NCBI GenBank assembly: GCA_030150585.1
Contig: JASLFM010000003.1
Span: 1 to 10,265 of the forward strand
Direction: 5' to 3'
Length of the DNA stretch: 10,265 bases
Source: Acidovorax sp.
GTDB taxonomy: Bacteria > Pseudomonadota > Gammaproteobacteria > Burkholderiales > Burkholderiaceae_C
Shown: one piece after another, positions 1 to 8,400 of the stretch
Layout of the letters: every line of letters starts with the position of its first letter
How positions within the stretch are numbered: the first letter of the stretch is position 1
Translations under genes and position numbers: made by a program
The notes under the pieces: model-generated
The model's database searches: none
What the model saw: only the letters and a program-made list of their open reading frames with translations
What the model was told of the DNA's origin: nothing

Positions 1-1005
1 CTCGCCCGCGCGCTGGCCCGTCTGCACGCGGCGCATGGCCACGCGGCTGCCCTCCACCACCTCGAACACCTGGCTGAAGCCGTCGCGCACCACCAGGGCC
101 GACTGCGGCACGGTGAGCGTGCTGCGCTCGCCCAGCAGGAAATCGCCGCGCGCGAACATGCCGGCGCGGATGTCGGGGTGCACGGGCAGGTCCACGTAGA
201 CCAGCGCGTTGCGCGTGGCCGGGTCCACCGTGGGCGCGAGCATGCGCACCTTGCCCTCCACCTGGGCGCCGCTGGCGGCGGTGATGCGGGCTTTGGCGCC
301 CGCGCGGATGCGCGGCAGGTCGCTCGACGTGACCTCGGCGCGCCACTCGAGCCGTCCCTTGCGCACCATGCGGAACAGCTCGGTGCCTGCGCCCACCACG
401 GCGCCCACGGTGGCGCCGCGCGCCGAGATCACACCGTCGTCGGGCGCGAGCACGCGCGTGTAGGCCAGCCGCAGCTCCTGCACGCGCAGCGCGGCCTGCG
501 CGGCCTCGACGCGCGAGCGCGCCGTCTGGCCCGCCGTGGCGTACTGCTGGATCTGCTGCGCGCTCAAGGCGCCCGTGGCCTGCAGCGTGCGCGCGCGCTC
601 GTCGTTGGCGCCGGCCTCGGCGGCGCTGCTGCGGGCCTCCATGAGGTTGGCACGGGCCTGGGCCACGTCGGCCTGCACGGTCTCGTCGGCAAAGGTGGCG
701 AGCAGCTGGCCCTTCTTCACCACGTCGCCCACGTTTACGCGCACGTCGGTCAGGCGCAGGCCGTTGCTCTCGGCGCCGATGCTGGCCTCCTGCCATGCGG
801 CCACGGTGCCGTTGGCGGGCAGCTGCAGCGCCATGGTGGCGCGCTCGGGGCGCACGGTGGTCACGGCCAGGGCGGGCCGGGGCTGGCCTGCAGGGGCATC
901 GGCTGCCGCGCGCGATGCGCCCATGGGCAGCAACCAGATTCCGAGGGCCAGCATGCCCGCGCCCGCAAGGGCCCAGGCCAGGGAAGAGGGGGACAAACGC
1001 TGCAT
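1..1005 (-). CDS. RND efflux periplasmic adaptor subunit (membrane fusion protein), C-terminus cut by window edge
   Basis: Periplasmic adaptor of a tripartite efflux pump (AcrA/MdtA/HlyD-like family), which bridges an inner-membrane RND transporter and an outer-membrane channel. The 335 visible residues, read without a stop to the left edge, begin with a hydrophobic N-terminal segment (about residues 9-35) that is either a signal peptide or an anchor; there is no lipobox cysteine. Next come the first lipoyl half (about 64-106, with VNVGDVVKKGQLLATF at 90-105), an alpha-helical hairpin rich in Ala, Gln and Glu (about 107-180), the second lipoyl half (about 181-207, LAPDDGVISARG), a beta-barrel domain (about 215-295) and the start of the membrane-proximal domain (TVPQSALVV, 298-306). 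Full-length members run about 360-400 residues, so only a short tail is missing. The chosen ATG has a weak GGA Shine-Dalgarno; a GTG five codons upstream (1018-1020) is an alternative. It lies 40 bases after the outer-membrane gene, implying one operon. The substrate cannot be told from the sequence. Confidence 0.93.
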   Translation of the reverse strand, partial: MQRLSPSSLAWALAGAGMLALGIWLLPMGASRAAADAPAGQPRPALAVTTVRPERATMALQLPANGTVAAWQEASIGAESNGLRLTDVRVNVGDVVKKGQLLATFADETVQADVAQARANLMEARSSAAEAGANDERARTLQATGALSAQQIQQYATAGQTARSRVEAAQAALRVQELRLAYTRVLAPDDGVISARGATVGAVVGAGTELFRMVRKGRLEWRAEVTSSDLPRIRAGAKARITAASGAQVEGKVRMLAPTVDPATRNALVYVDLPVHPDIRAGMFARGDFLLGERSTLTVPQSALVVRDGFSQVFEVVEGSRVAMRRVQTGQRAGE

Positions 1006-1045
1006 GAAAAATCCATTCACAAAATCGGAAAGCACGGAGGGCGGA

Positions 1046-2446
1046 TCAAAGGGGCGCGCTGCCATCCCATCCCCCGCCCACGGCGCGGTACAGGGCCACC
1101 CAGGCGGCCATGCGCTCCTGCTGCAGGCCCACCACCGTGGTCTGCGCGGCCAGCGCGTTGCGGCGCACCTCCTCCAGTTCGACGAGGCTGGCAAGGCCGC
1201 CGCGCCAGCGTGCCTCGGCGGCGTCGAACGCCGCGCGGTAGCCGCGCGCGGCGTTCTCGGCATCGGCGCTGCGCTCGGCCGCGCCCTGCAGGCGCACCAG
1301 GGCCTGCTCGACCTCGCCCACGGCCTGGCGCACACGGGCACGGTACAGCGCCACGGCCTCGTCGTAGCGCGCCTGCGCCGCATCGACCTGGGCCGCACGC
1401 CGCCCGGCGTCGAACAGCGGCAGACTCAGCGTGGCGGGCCCGATGGACCAGCTGTTGAAGCCCTGGGGCTTGCGGTCCGCGGAGAGCCAACCCGCTCCCA
1501 CGGAGCCGCTGAGCACGAGGCGCGGGTAGCGCTGCGCGCGGGCGCTCCCAACGTCGGCGCTCGCGGCGGCGACCTCGCGCTCGGCGCTGTACACGTCGGG
1601 GCGCTGGGCGAGCGCCTGGGCGGGCAGTTCGGCGATGGCGAACAGCGCCTCGGGCGGCTCGCCGTCAGGCTGCTGCGCCAGGCGCGTGCGCAGCACGGGC
1701 TCTTCCCAGCCCGTGAGCGCCACCAGGCCTTTGAGGCCCACCTCGCATTGCATGCGCTGCTGCGCGGCGCGCACCTGGCCTTCGGACTGGCTGGCCTGGG
1801 CCAGCGCGGCCGTGGCCGGCGCGGTGAATCCCGCCTGCTCCGAAAGGCGTGCGAGGCGCGCGGTCTCGCCGCGCGAACGCGCATCGGACTCGGCCACGGC
1901 CTGCAGCCGCGTGCAGTGGCGCCAGTCGCTGTAGGCCAGCGCCACTTCGGCCGCCACCGAAACGCGCGCCTCGTGCCACTGCGCGCGTGCGCCGGCCAGG
2001 CGCTGCGTGGCGGCCTCGGCCTGCGCCGCGTTGGCGCCGAACAGGTCCACTTCCCAGCCCGCCTGCAGCGTGCCCTGGGTCACGGTGGCGAGTTTGCCGA
2101 GCTGCTCGTCCACGCCCCGGCTGGCCGTGGCCTGCGCATCGAGCGTGGGGCGCAGCGCGGCGCGCGCCGCCACCTGGCTCGCGCGCGCCTGCGCCAGATT
2201 CGAGCGGGCCTGCGCCACGCTGGGGCTGATGTCCTGTGCAGCGGTGATCAGCTCCACAAGGAGAGGGTCGCCCGCGCGCTGCCACCACTGGGCCAGGTCG
2301 GCCACGCGCCCGCCGTGGGGCAGGGGCGCCTGCCAGCCCGCGGGCACGGGCGCGGTCACGCTGGGGGGCGGCGCCGTGACGGCGCAGGCCGCGAGCACCA
2401 GCGGCAAGGCGGCCAGCGCGAGGCGGCCGAGGGAGGGATGCGTCAT
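1046..2446 (-). CDS. Efflux outer-membrane lipoprotein, NodT/OprM family (TolC-like channel)
   Basis: This is the outer-membrane channel of a tripartite efflux system, 466 residues, close to the usual 450-500. The N-terminus is a lipoprotein signal with lipobox LAAC, so Cys21 should be lipidated after cleavage. A Pro/Ala-rich linker follows, then two outer membrane efflux protein (OEP) repeats, about residues 60-255 and 270-455. Landmarks are GWEVDLFG at 130-137, the repeat-two motif QRPDVYSAEREVAAA at 281-295, LPLFDAGRR at 342-350 (the beta-strand and turn typical of NodT proteins) and a C-terminal YRAVGGGW at 453-460. Besides the lipobox cysteine there are only two others, Cys178 and Cys234, both in repeat one. 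No strong Shine-Dalgarno precedes the ATG. The gene sits 87 bases after glnE and 40 bases before the adaptor gene, giving the order channel, adaptor and presumably pump. No regulator gene is visible next to it, so control is unknown; read-through from glnE or a promoter in the 87-base gap are both possible. Confidence 0.95.
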   Translation of the reverse strand: MTHPSLGRLALAALPLVLAACAVTAPPPSVTAPVPAGWQAPLPHGGRVADLAQWWQRAGDPLLVELITAAQDISPSVAQARSNLAQARASQVAARAALRPTLDAQATASRGVDEQLGKLATVTQGTLQAGWEVDLFGANAAQAEAATQRLAGARAQWHEARVSVAAEVALAYSDWRHCTRLQAVAESDARSRGETARLARLSEQAGFTAPATAALAQASQSEGQVRAAQQRMQCEVGLKGLVALTGWEEPVLRTRLAQQPDGEPPEALFAIAELPAQALAQRPDVYSAEREVAAASADVGSARAQRYPRLVLSGSVGAGWLSADRKPQGFNSWSIGPATLSLPLFDAGRRAAQVDAAQARYDEAVALYRARVRQAVGEVEQALVRLQGAAERSADAENAARGYRAAFDAAEARWRGGLASLVELEEVRRNALAAQTTVVGLQQERMAAWVALYRAVGGGWDGSAPL

Positions 2447-2533
2447 GGCGGCGGATTACATCACGCCCTCTTTACGCAGCGTGAAGGCTCCCTGAAGCGA
2501 CCAGGGGCTTGCCCTCGTTTGGTGATCGGGCTC
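2447..2533. other. 87-base gap between glnE and the efflux genes
   Basis: A short non-coding gap between two minus-strand genes. Read on the minus strand, it holds an imperfect hairpin (outer arms ACCA at 2500-2503 and TGGT at 2520-2523, inner arms GGG/CCC) with no following T-run, so it is not a clear rho-independent terminator. I see no promoter with two good boxes. The efflux genes could therefore be read through from glnE, or use a promoter I cannot recognise. Confidence 0.4.
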
Positions 2534-5275
2534 TCAGCCGAACACCGCGCTCCACAACGCCAGCACGGCCTGGCGCTCGGGCTGGAGCTGGTCCGCCGCG
2601 ACCTGCAGCGAGGCCTCGTCCAGGCGCGCCTTGTGCTGCACGCGGCGCAGCTCGCGGTAAGCGTCGGCCGCCGCGGTGCCCACGCCGGGCGGCAGCAGCC
2701 CGGCGGCCTCGGCGCGCTGCAGCAGCGCGATATTGCCCACGTTGCCCACGAGTTCGGGGTGTGCGCCCGATTGCGAGAGCACGAGGTACTGCACGGCAAA
2801 CTCGGCATCGACCATGCCGCCAGGGCTGTGCTTGACATCGAAGCCCTCGCCACGCACGGCGTGGGCTGCGCGTACGCGCTCGCGCATGGCGACGATCTCC
2901 GCCCGCAACAGCGCGGGGTCACGCGGCGCGGTGATCACGGCCTCGCGCACCGCGTCGAAGCGCGCGCGCAGGTCCTCGCTGCCGAGTACGAAGCGCGCGC
3001 GCGTCATGGCCTGGTGCTCCCAGGTCCACGCGGTGTTGCTGCCGCGCTGCTGCTGGTAGTCGGCATAGGCCTTGAAGCTCGTCACAAGCAGGCCCGAGTT
3101 GCCGTTGGGGCGCAGCGCCGTGTCGATTTCGAACAAGTCGCCCTCTCCCGTCTTCACCGTGAGCCAGTTGATGAGCTTGCGCACGAAGGCGGCGTAGACC
3201 TCGGGCGCGCGCTCGTCCTCGTCATCGAACACGAAGACGATGTCCAGGTCGCTGCCGTAGCCCAGCTCCTTGCCGCCGAGCTTGCCGTAGCCGATGACGG
3301 CGAACTGCGGTTCCTCGCGGTGGCGGTTCTTGAGCCGGCTCCAGCACCACTGCGCAGTGATGCGCAGCACGGAGTCGGCGAGCAGGGAGAGGTCGTCGGC
3401 CACCTGCTCGACGCTGATGCGCCCCTCCACGTCGCGCGCGAGGGTGCGAAAGACCTCGGCATGGTGGGCGCGGCGCAACAGGTTCAGCAGGGCCTCGTCG
3501 TCGTCTTCGCCCGTCGATTGCAGCGCGGCGCGGCGCAGCGCGAGTTCGCGCTCGAAGTCCTCCACGACGAAGCGCTCGGACAGCAGCGCATCGCCCGCGA
3601 GCTCGTCGATCACGCCCGGGTGCTGCAGCAGGTAGCGCGCGGGCCAGCGCGCGGCGCCCAGCAGGTGCAGCATCTGCTCATGCACCGAGGGGCGTTCGAG
3701 CAGCAGGGCGAGGTAGCTTTCTCGGCGCAGCAGCGGTTCGAGCCAGTTGACGAGGCGCACGGCGGCCTCCTCGCCCACCCGCCCTTCGGCCAGCCACTGG
3801 GCCGTGCGCTGCACGAGGCGGAACAGGCGCGCGCGCGCCTCGTCGCGCAGGGCCGCCACACGCGGGTGGCTGCGCCACTCGGCCACGCGCTCCTTGAAGG
3901 CCCCCGAGAGCTGTTCGAGCAGGGTATCGAGCTCCGGCGGCGCCGCAGCCGCCTGGGCGCGCGGCCCCCCGCAGCCGCCGCTGCACTGCTTCTTGCCCGC
4001 ACCGCCGAGCAGGGTGTCGAACTCCTGGGCCACGAATTCGCGGTGCGCGTCGAGCTGGTGCAGGAAGGCGCACGCGCCCAGCCCCAGGGTCTGCGCGATC
4101 CACGCGAGGTCGTCGTCGCGCGTGGGCAGCACGTGGGTCTGCTGGTCGTCGAGGTACTGGATGCGGTGCTCCACCCGGCGCAGGAAGATGTAGGCGCTCG
4201 CCAGCTGCTCGGCCGTCTCTTGCGGCATCAGGCCCGCGCGCGCCAGGCGCTGCAGGGCCTCCAGGGTGGGGCGGCAGCGCAGCTCGGGGAACTGGCCGCC
4301 GCGCACCACCTGCAGCAACTGCACGGTGAACTCGATCTCGCGGATACCGCCGCGCGAGAGCTTGACGTCGTTCGCGCGCTCGGGGTGGCCCGCGCTGCGC
4401 TTGGAGGCATGGTCGCGGATCTGGCGGTGCAGCGAACGCAGCGCATCAAACACGCTGTAGTCCAGGTAGCGGCGGAACACGAAGGGCAGCACCACGCCGC
4501 GCAGCCCCTGCACCTCGGCGCTCTTCACGCAGGCCAGCGGCGCGACCACGCGGCTCTTGAGCCAGGCAAAGCGCTCCCACTCGCGGCCCTGCACCTGCAG
4601 GTACTCCTCCAGTGCCGCGAGGGAGACAGCCGCCGGCCCGGAATTGCCGTTGGGGCGCAGCGCCAGGTCCACGCGGAAGACGAAGCCATGCTCCGTCGTG
4701 TCGCCCACGAGGCTGTAGATGGCCTTGACGGCGCGCGCAAAGTACTCGTGGTTCGATATCTTGCCGCGCCCATCGGGCAGGCCGGCGGTCTCGCCGTCGT
4801 GCTCGTAGACGTAGATGAGGTCGATGTCGCTCGACACGTTGAGCTCGCGCGCGCCGAGCTTGCCCATGCCCACGATCCACAGCGGCACGGCCCGACCGCC
4901 CGGCCCCTGCGGCGCGCCATGGCGCGCGTCGAGGTCGGCGCGCGCCTGCTCGCAGGCGCGGTCCAGTGCCAGCTCGGCCAGTTCGGTCACGGCGCGCGTG
5001 ATCTGCTCGAGCGGTGCCTGGCCCTCGCAGTCCAGCACCATGAGCCGCTCCATGACGGTCTGGCGCAGCACGCGCAGCGCAGCCCCCAGGTCGTAGCCGC
5101 GCGCGAGCAGCAGCCCCAGCGTCTGCCCCATGGCCTCGCGCGTGGGCGCGCCCGGCGGCAACAGGGCCAGTTCCTCGGCGTAGCGGCGGTGCAAGCGCTG
5201 GAAAAAGCGGGACTGGGCCACCAGGCGCTCTGCGGCGGCCTCCGGAGCGGGTACGGAAGAATCAGCGTTCTGCAT
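2534..5275 (-). CDS. glnE: Bifunctional glutamine synthetase adenylyltransferase / adenylyl-removing enzyme (GlnE)
   Basis: Cytoplasmic regulator of nitrogen assimilation. Together with PII it attaches AMP to a tyrosine of each glutamine synthetase subunit when nitrogen is ample, and removes it by phosphorolysis when nitrogen is scarce. The protein has 913 residues (E. coli GlnE is about 946) and shows two nucleotidyltransferase halves. The N-terminal, deadenylylating half has GMGKLGARELNVSSDIDLIY at 136-155, with metal-binding Asp150 and Asp152, followed by RVDLALRPNGNSG at 201-213. The C-terminal, adenylylating half has GYGKLGGKELGYGSDLDIVF at 662-681, with Asp676 and Asp678, followed by EIDTALRPNGNSG at 716-728. 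Both active sites look intact. The linker between halves holds an Ala/Gly/Pro-rich stretch (about 424-447) with Cys431 and Cys435. I chose the ATG at 5275 (MQNADSS) over an in-frame TTG at 5320, because it is an ATG and the 15 added residues do not look like GlnE. It is transcribed divergently from yhdP. Confidence 0.97.
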   Translation of the reverse strand: MQNADSSVPAPEAAAERLVAQSRFFQRLHRRYAEELALLPPGAPTREAMGQTLGLLLARGYDLGAALRVLRQTVMERLMVLDCEGQAPLEQITRAVTELAELALDRACEQARADLDARHGAPQGPGGRAVPLWIVGMGKLGARELNVSSDIDLIYVYEHDGETAGLPDGRGKISNHEYFARAVKAIYSLVGDTTEHGFVFRVDLALRPNGNSGPAAVSLAALEEYLQVQGREWERFAWLKSRVVAPLACVKSAEVQGLRGVVLPFVFRRYLDYSVFDALRSLHRQIRDHASKRSAGHPERANDVKLSRGGIREIEFTVQLLQVVRGGQFPELRCRPTLEALQRLARAGLMPQETAEQLASAYIFLRRVEHRIQYLDDQQTHVLPTRDDDLAWIAQTLGLGACAFLHQLDAHREFVAQEFDTLLGGAGKKQCSGGCGGPRAQAAAAPPELDTLLEQLSGAFKERVAEWRSHPRVAALRDEARARLFRLVQRTAQWLAEGRVGEEAAVRLVNWLEPLLRRESYLALLLERPSVHEQMLHLLGAARWPARYLLQHPGVIDELAGDALLSERFVVEDFERELALRRAALQSTGEDDDEALLNLLRRAHHAEVFRTLARDVEGRISVEQVADDLSLLADSVLRITAQWCWSRLKNRHREEPQFAVIGYGKLGGKELGYGSDLDIVFVFDDEDERAPEVYAAFVRKLINWLTVKTGEGDLFEIDTALRPNGNSGLLVTSFKAYADYQQQRGSNTAWTWEHQAMTRARFVLGSEDLRARFDAVREAVITAPRDPALLRAEIVAMRERVRAAHAVRGEGFDVKHSPGGMVDAEFAVQYLVLSQSGAHPELVGNVGNIALLQRAEAAGLLPPGVGTAAADAYRELRRVQHKARLDEASLQVAADQLQPERQAVLALWSAVFG

Positions 5276-5412
5276 GCGGACGATGAAAATGGGGAACGAA
5301 CCTGCCAACAGCCGGAACAAGTTCTAACAGTTCAGCAGCCCCGCAGGAATGGCCCGCATGTGAACCCCATGGGTGTCTGCGGGTCATAATTCCTGCCACT
5401 TTCGAACCCGCC
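5276..5412. other. Divergent intergenic region between glnE and yhdP
   Basis: This is the only sizeable non-coding gap in the window (137 bases), and it is less GC-rich than the genes. It must hold the start signals for glnE (leftward) and yhdP (rightward). It contains a 7-base inverted repeat, CCCGCAG (5340-5346) and CTGCGGG (5377-5383), an 8-base palindrome CCCATGGG (5366-5373) and a GAAC-AA-GTTC inverted repeat (5315-5324) followed by another GTTC (5330-5333). For glnE I see only weak boxes, such as TTGGCA on the minus strand (complement of 5303-5308) without a good partner. The Betaproteobacterial LexA pattern CTGT-N8-ACAG is absent. Confidence 0.6.
5361..5390 (+). promoter_or_regulatory. 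Putative sigma70-type promoter for yhdP
   Basis: CATAAT at 5385-5390 matches five of six bases of the -10 consensus. It lies 22 bases before the yhdP ATG, so transcription would start about 15 bases before the gene. The -35 is poor: TGAACC at 5361-5366, with an 18-base spacer, matches only three of six bases. The short leader has no clear Shine-Dalgarno. The palindrome CCCATGGG sits within the spacer and the CTGCGGG arm of an inverted repeat ends just before the -10, so a regulator could bind there, but that is inference. Confidence 0.4.
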
Positions 5413-8400
5413 ATGACTGAACCGACACCGTACCCGTCCCGCTTGCTCCGATGGGTGGCGGGTTTCGCGCGGTGGTCACTGGGGCTGCTTCTGGCCATGT
5501 GGCTGCTGCTCACGGTGGCATGGGGGGTGCTGCATGGCTGGATTGTGCCGCGAATCGGGGACTTCCGTCCGCAGCTCGAAGCCCAGGCCGCACGGGCCCT
5601 GGGGGTACCCGTGCGCGTGGGGCTGCTGAGCGCCCGCACCGAGGGCCTGATCCCCACCATCGAGCTTGGCGACGTGGCCCTGCTCGACGCCGAGGGCCGC
5701 GAAGCGCTGCGCCTGCCGCGCGTGGTGGTAGCGGTGTCGCCGCGCTCGCTCATGCGCTGGGGCTTCGAACAGCTCTATATAGAACGGCCCGAACTCGACA
5801 TCCGCCGTGCGGCCGACGGGCGCCTGTTCATCGCGGGCCTGCCCTTCACCCCCGGCGCGGCGGACGACGGCGCGGCCGCGGACTGGCTGTTCTCGCAAGG
5901 CGAGGTGATCGTCAAGGACGGCACGCTGCGCTGGGCCGATGCGCAGCGGGGCGCGCCACCGCTCGCGCTCGAGAAGGTGGACCTCGTGATCCGCAACCGC
6001 GGCTGGCGCCACGCGCTGCGCCTGGACGCTACGCCGCCGGCCGACTGGGGCGAGCGCTTCACGCTCTCGGGCCAGTTCCGCGAGCCCCTGCTGTCCGCGC
6101 ATGCCGGCGCATGGCAGCGCTGGAGCGGGCAGGTCTACGCGCAGTTCGCGCGCGTGGACGTCTCGCAGCTGCGCCACCATGCGGACGTGGGCATAGCCGT
6201 GGCCCAGGGCCGCGGCGCGCTGCGCGCCTGGGTGGATGTGCAGCGCGGCCGGGCCGTGGGCGGCACGGCGGACATGGTCCTGGCCGACGTGAATGCCACG
6301 CTGGGCGCGGGCCTGGCGCCGCTCGCACTGCGCACCGTCGAAGGCCGCCTGAGCGGCAGCCGGCTGCCAGGCGGGTTCGAGTTCTCCACTGCGGGGCTGC
6401 AATTCACCACCGAGGACGGTCTGCATTGGCCCGGCGGCAACCTCTTCGTGCGGCACACGGGCGCCGAGGGCAGCCACCCGGCCCAGGGCGAGCTGCGCGC
6501 CGACCGGCTGGACCTGGAGGCGCTCGCGCAGATCGCGAGCCGGCTCCCGCTCGACGCCCCCGCCCACGAGGCGCTGCGCACCTATGCCCCGCAAGGCCTG
6601 GTGCAGGACATCCAGGCCAGCTGGCGCGGCCCCTGGACGCACCCGCAGCAGTACCAGGTCAAGGGCCGCGCAACGGACCTGGCGCTGGGCGCGCCGCCCG
6701 CCGGCGCTGCGGCGCCGCATGCCCCCGAGGCCTTCGGCGTGCGCGGCGCGAGCGTGGACTTCGACCTCAACCAGGGCGGCGGCAAGGCCCTGCTGGCCAT
6801 CACGCAGGGCGCGCTGGTGCTGCCCGGCGTGTTCGAGGAGCCGGTACTGCCGTTGCAGCGCCTGTCCGCCTCGGTGCGCTGGCAGCTGCAGGGCGAGCAG
6901 ATCGCGCTACAGGCCGGCGACCTGCGCTTCGCGAACGCCGACGTGCAGGGCGAGGCCAAGCTGAGCTGGCGCACGAGCGATCCTGCGCGCTCCAGCAGCC
7001 GTTCGCGCTTTCCGGGCATCCTCGACCTGTCGGGCACGCTGGCGCGGGCCGACGGCACGCGCGTGCACCGCTACCTGCCGCTCGAAATCGAGGCCGACGT
7101 GCGCCACTACGTGCGCGACGCCGTCACGGCAGGCACCGCCAGCCAGGTGCAGTTCAAGGTGCGCGGCGACCTGAACGACCTGCCGTTCGACCATCCGGGC
7201 CAGGGCGACTTCCACATCGCGGCGAAGGTCAGGGACGTAACCTACGCCTACGTGCCCGCGCGGCTGCAGCCCGCGGGCGAGCGCCCCTGGCCCGCGCTGA
7301 CGCAGCTGTCGGGCGAGCTGGTCTTCGACCGCTCCTCCATGGCCGTGCGCAAGGCCAGCGCCAACTTCGCAGGCAGCCAGCGGCTGCGCATGGCGCAGAT
7401 CGAGGCGCGCATTCCCGACCTCTCGCACACCGTGGTAGCGGTTGACGCCCAGGGGCGCGGGCCGCTGGCCGAGATGCTCTCGGTGGTCGCCAATTCGCCC
7501 CTGGCCGGGCTCACGGCGCACACGCTGGACAAGGCCAGCGGCAGCGGGCCCGCGGACCTGCAGCTCAAGCTGTCGCTGCCGATCAACGACATCAACCAGT
7601 CCCGCGTGCAGGGCAGCGTGGCCTTTGCGGGCAACGAGGTGCAGATCGCGCCCGATGTGCCGGTGCTCTCGCGCGTGCGCGGGGCCGTGCAGTTCAGCGA
7701 CAAGGGCTTCACGCTCTCGGGCGTGCAGGCACAGGCGCTGGGCGGCGACGTGCGGCTCGAAGGGGGGATGCGCGGCGGCAACGGAAGCGGCGGCGGCGCG
7801 GACTCCTCCGTGCAGGTGCGCGCCCAGGGCACGGCCACGGCCGAGGGCCTGCGCCGGGAGCGCGCGCTCGGACTGCTCTCCCAGCTCGCGCGACAGGCCA
7901 CGGGCAGCGCGCCCTACAGCCTCACGCTCGGCGTGCGGCGCGGCGTGCCCGAGCTGCAGGTTAGCACCACGCTGCAGGGCATGGCCCTGGCGCTGCCCGC
8001 CCCCCTGGGCAAGCCGGCCGAAGGCAGCCTGCCCGTGCGCTTCGAGAACCAGCTCACGCGCGAATCGGTGGCTGCGGGCCCGAATGCGCCCCTGCACGAC
8101 CAGATCACGCTGGACCTCGGCGCCATCGGCTCGGCCAGCTACGTGCGCGACATTGCCGGCACGCAGCCGCGCGTACTGCGCGGCGCCATCGGCCTGGGGC
8201 TGGGCGCGGGCGAGTCCGCGCCGCTGCCGCCCACGGGCGTGACGGCCAACGTCCGGCTCGCGCACGTGGATGTGGATGCATGGCAGACCTTGCTGCAGCC
8301 CGGCGCTGCGCCAGGTGGGGGAGCGGCACCCGCATCCGCCGGCCCCGCGCCGGACTACCTGCCCACGAGCCTTGCGGTACGGGCGGGCACGCTTGCCGTG

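Noticed and set aside
178..1458. A 426-codon plus-strand open frame over the adaptor gene
   Set aside because: It runs antisense to the adaptor and the end of the channel gene, with His/Gly/Arg-rich sequence and no motif.
2500..2523. Possible rho-independent terminator after glnE
   Set aside because: The hairpin is imperfect (short arms with an unpaired bulge) and no T-run follows it on the minus strand.
5276..5320. Extended glnE start at an in-frame TTG (5320)
   Set aside because: The ATG at 5275 gives a normal GlnE N-terminus. The extra 15 residues are hydrophobic and unlike the family, and TTG is a rare start.
5315..5333. GAAC-AA-GTTC inverted repeat as a LexA-type (SOS) operator
   Set aside because: The spacing does not fit the GAAC-N4-GTTC box of Gram-positive bacteria, and Betaproteobacteria use CTGT-N8-ACAG, which is not present here.
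536..5389. A 1617-codon open frame on the plus strand spanning the adaptor, outer-membrane channel and glnE genes
   Set aside because: Over glnE and the channel gene its codons are the exact reverse complements of theirs (same mirrored phase). In that phase stops appear only opposite TTA, CTA and TCA codons, which are almost unused in this GC-rich genome. The predicted protein is a His/Arg/Ala/Gly-rich string with no recognisable domain, whereas the minus-strand genes carry clear family motifs.
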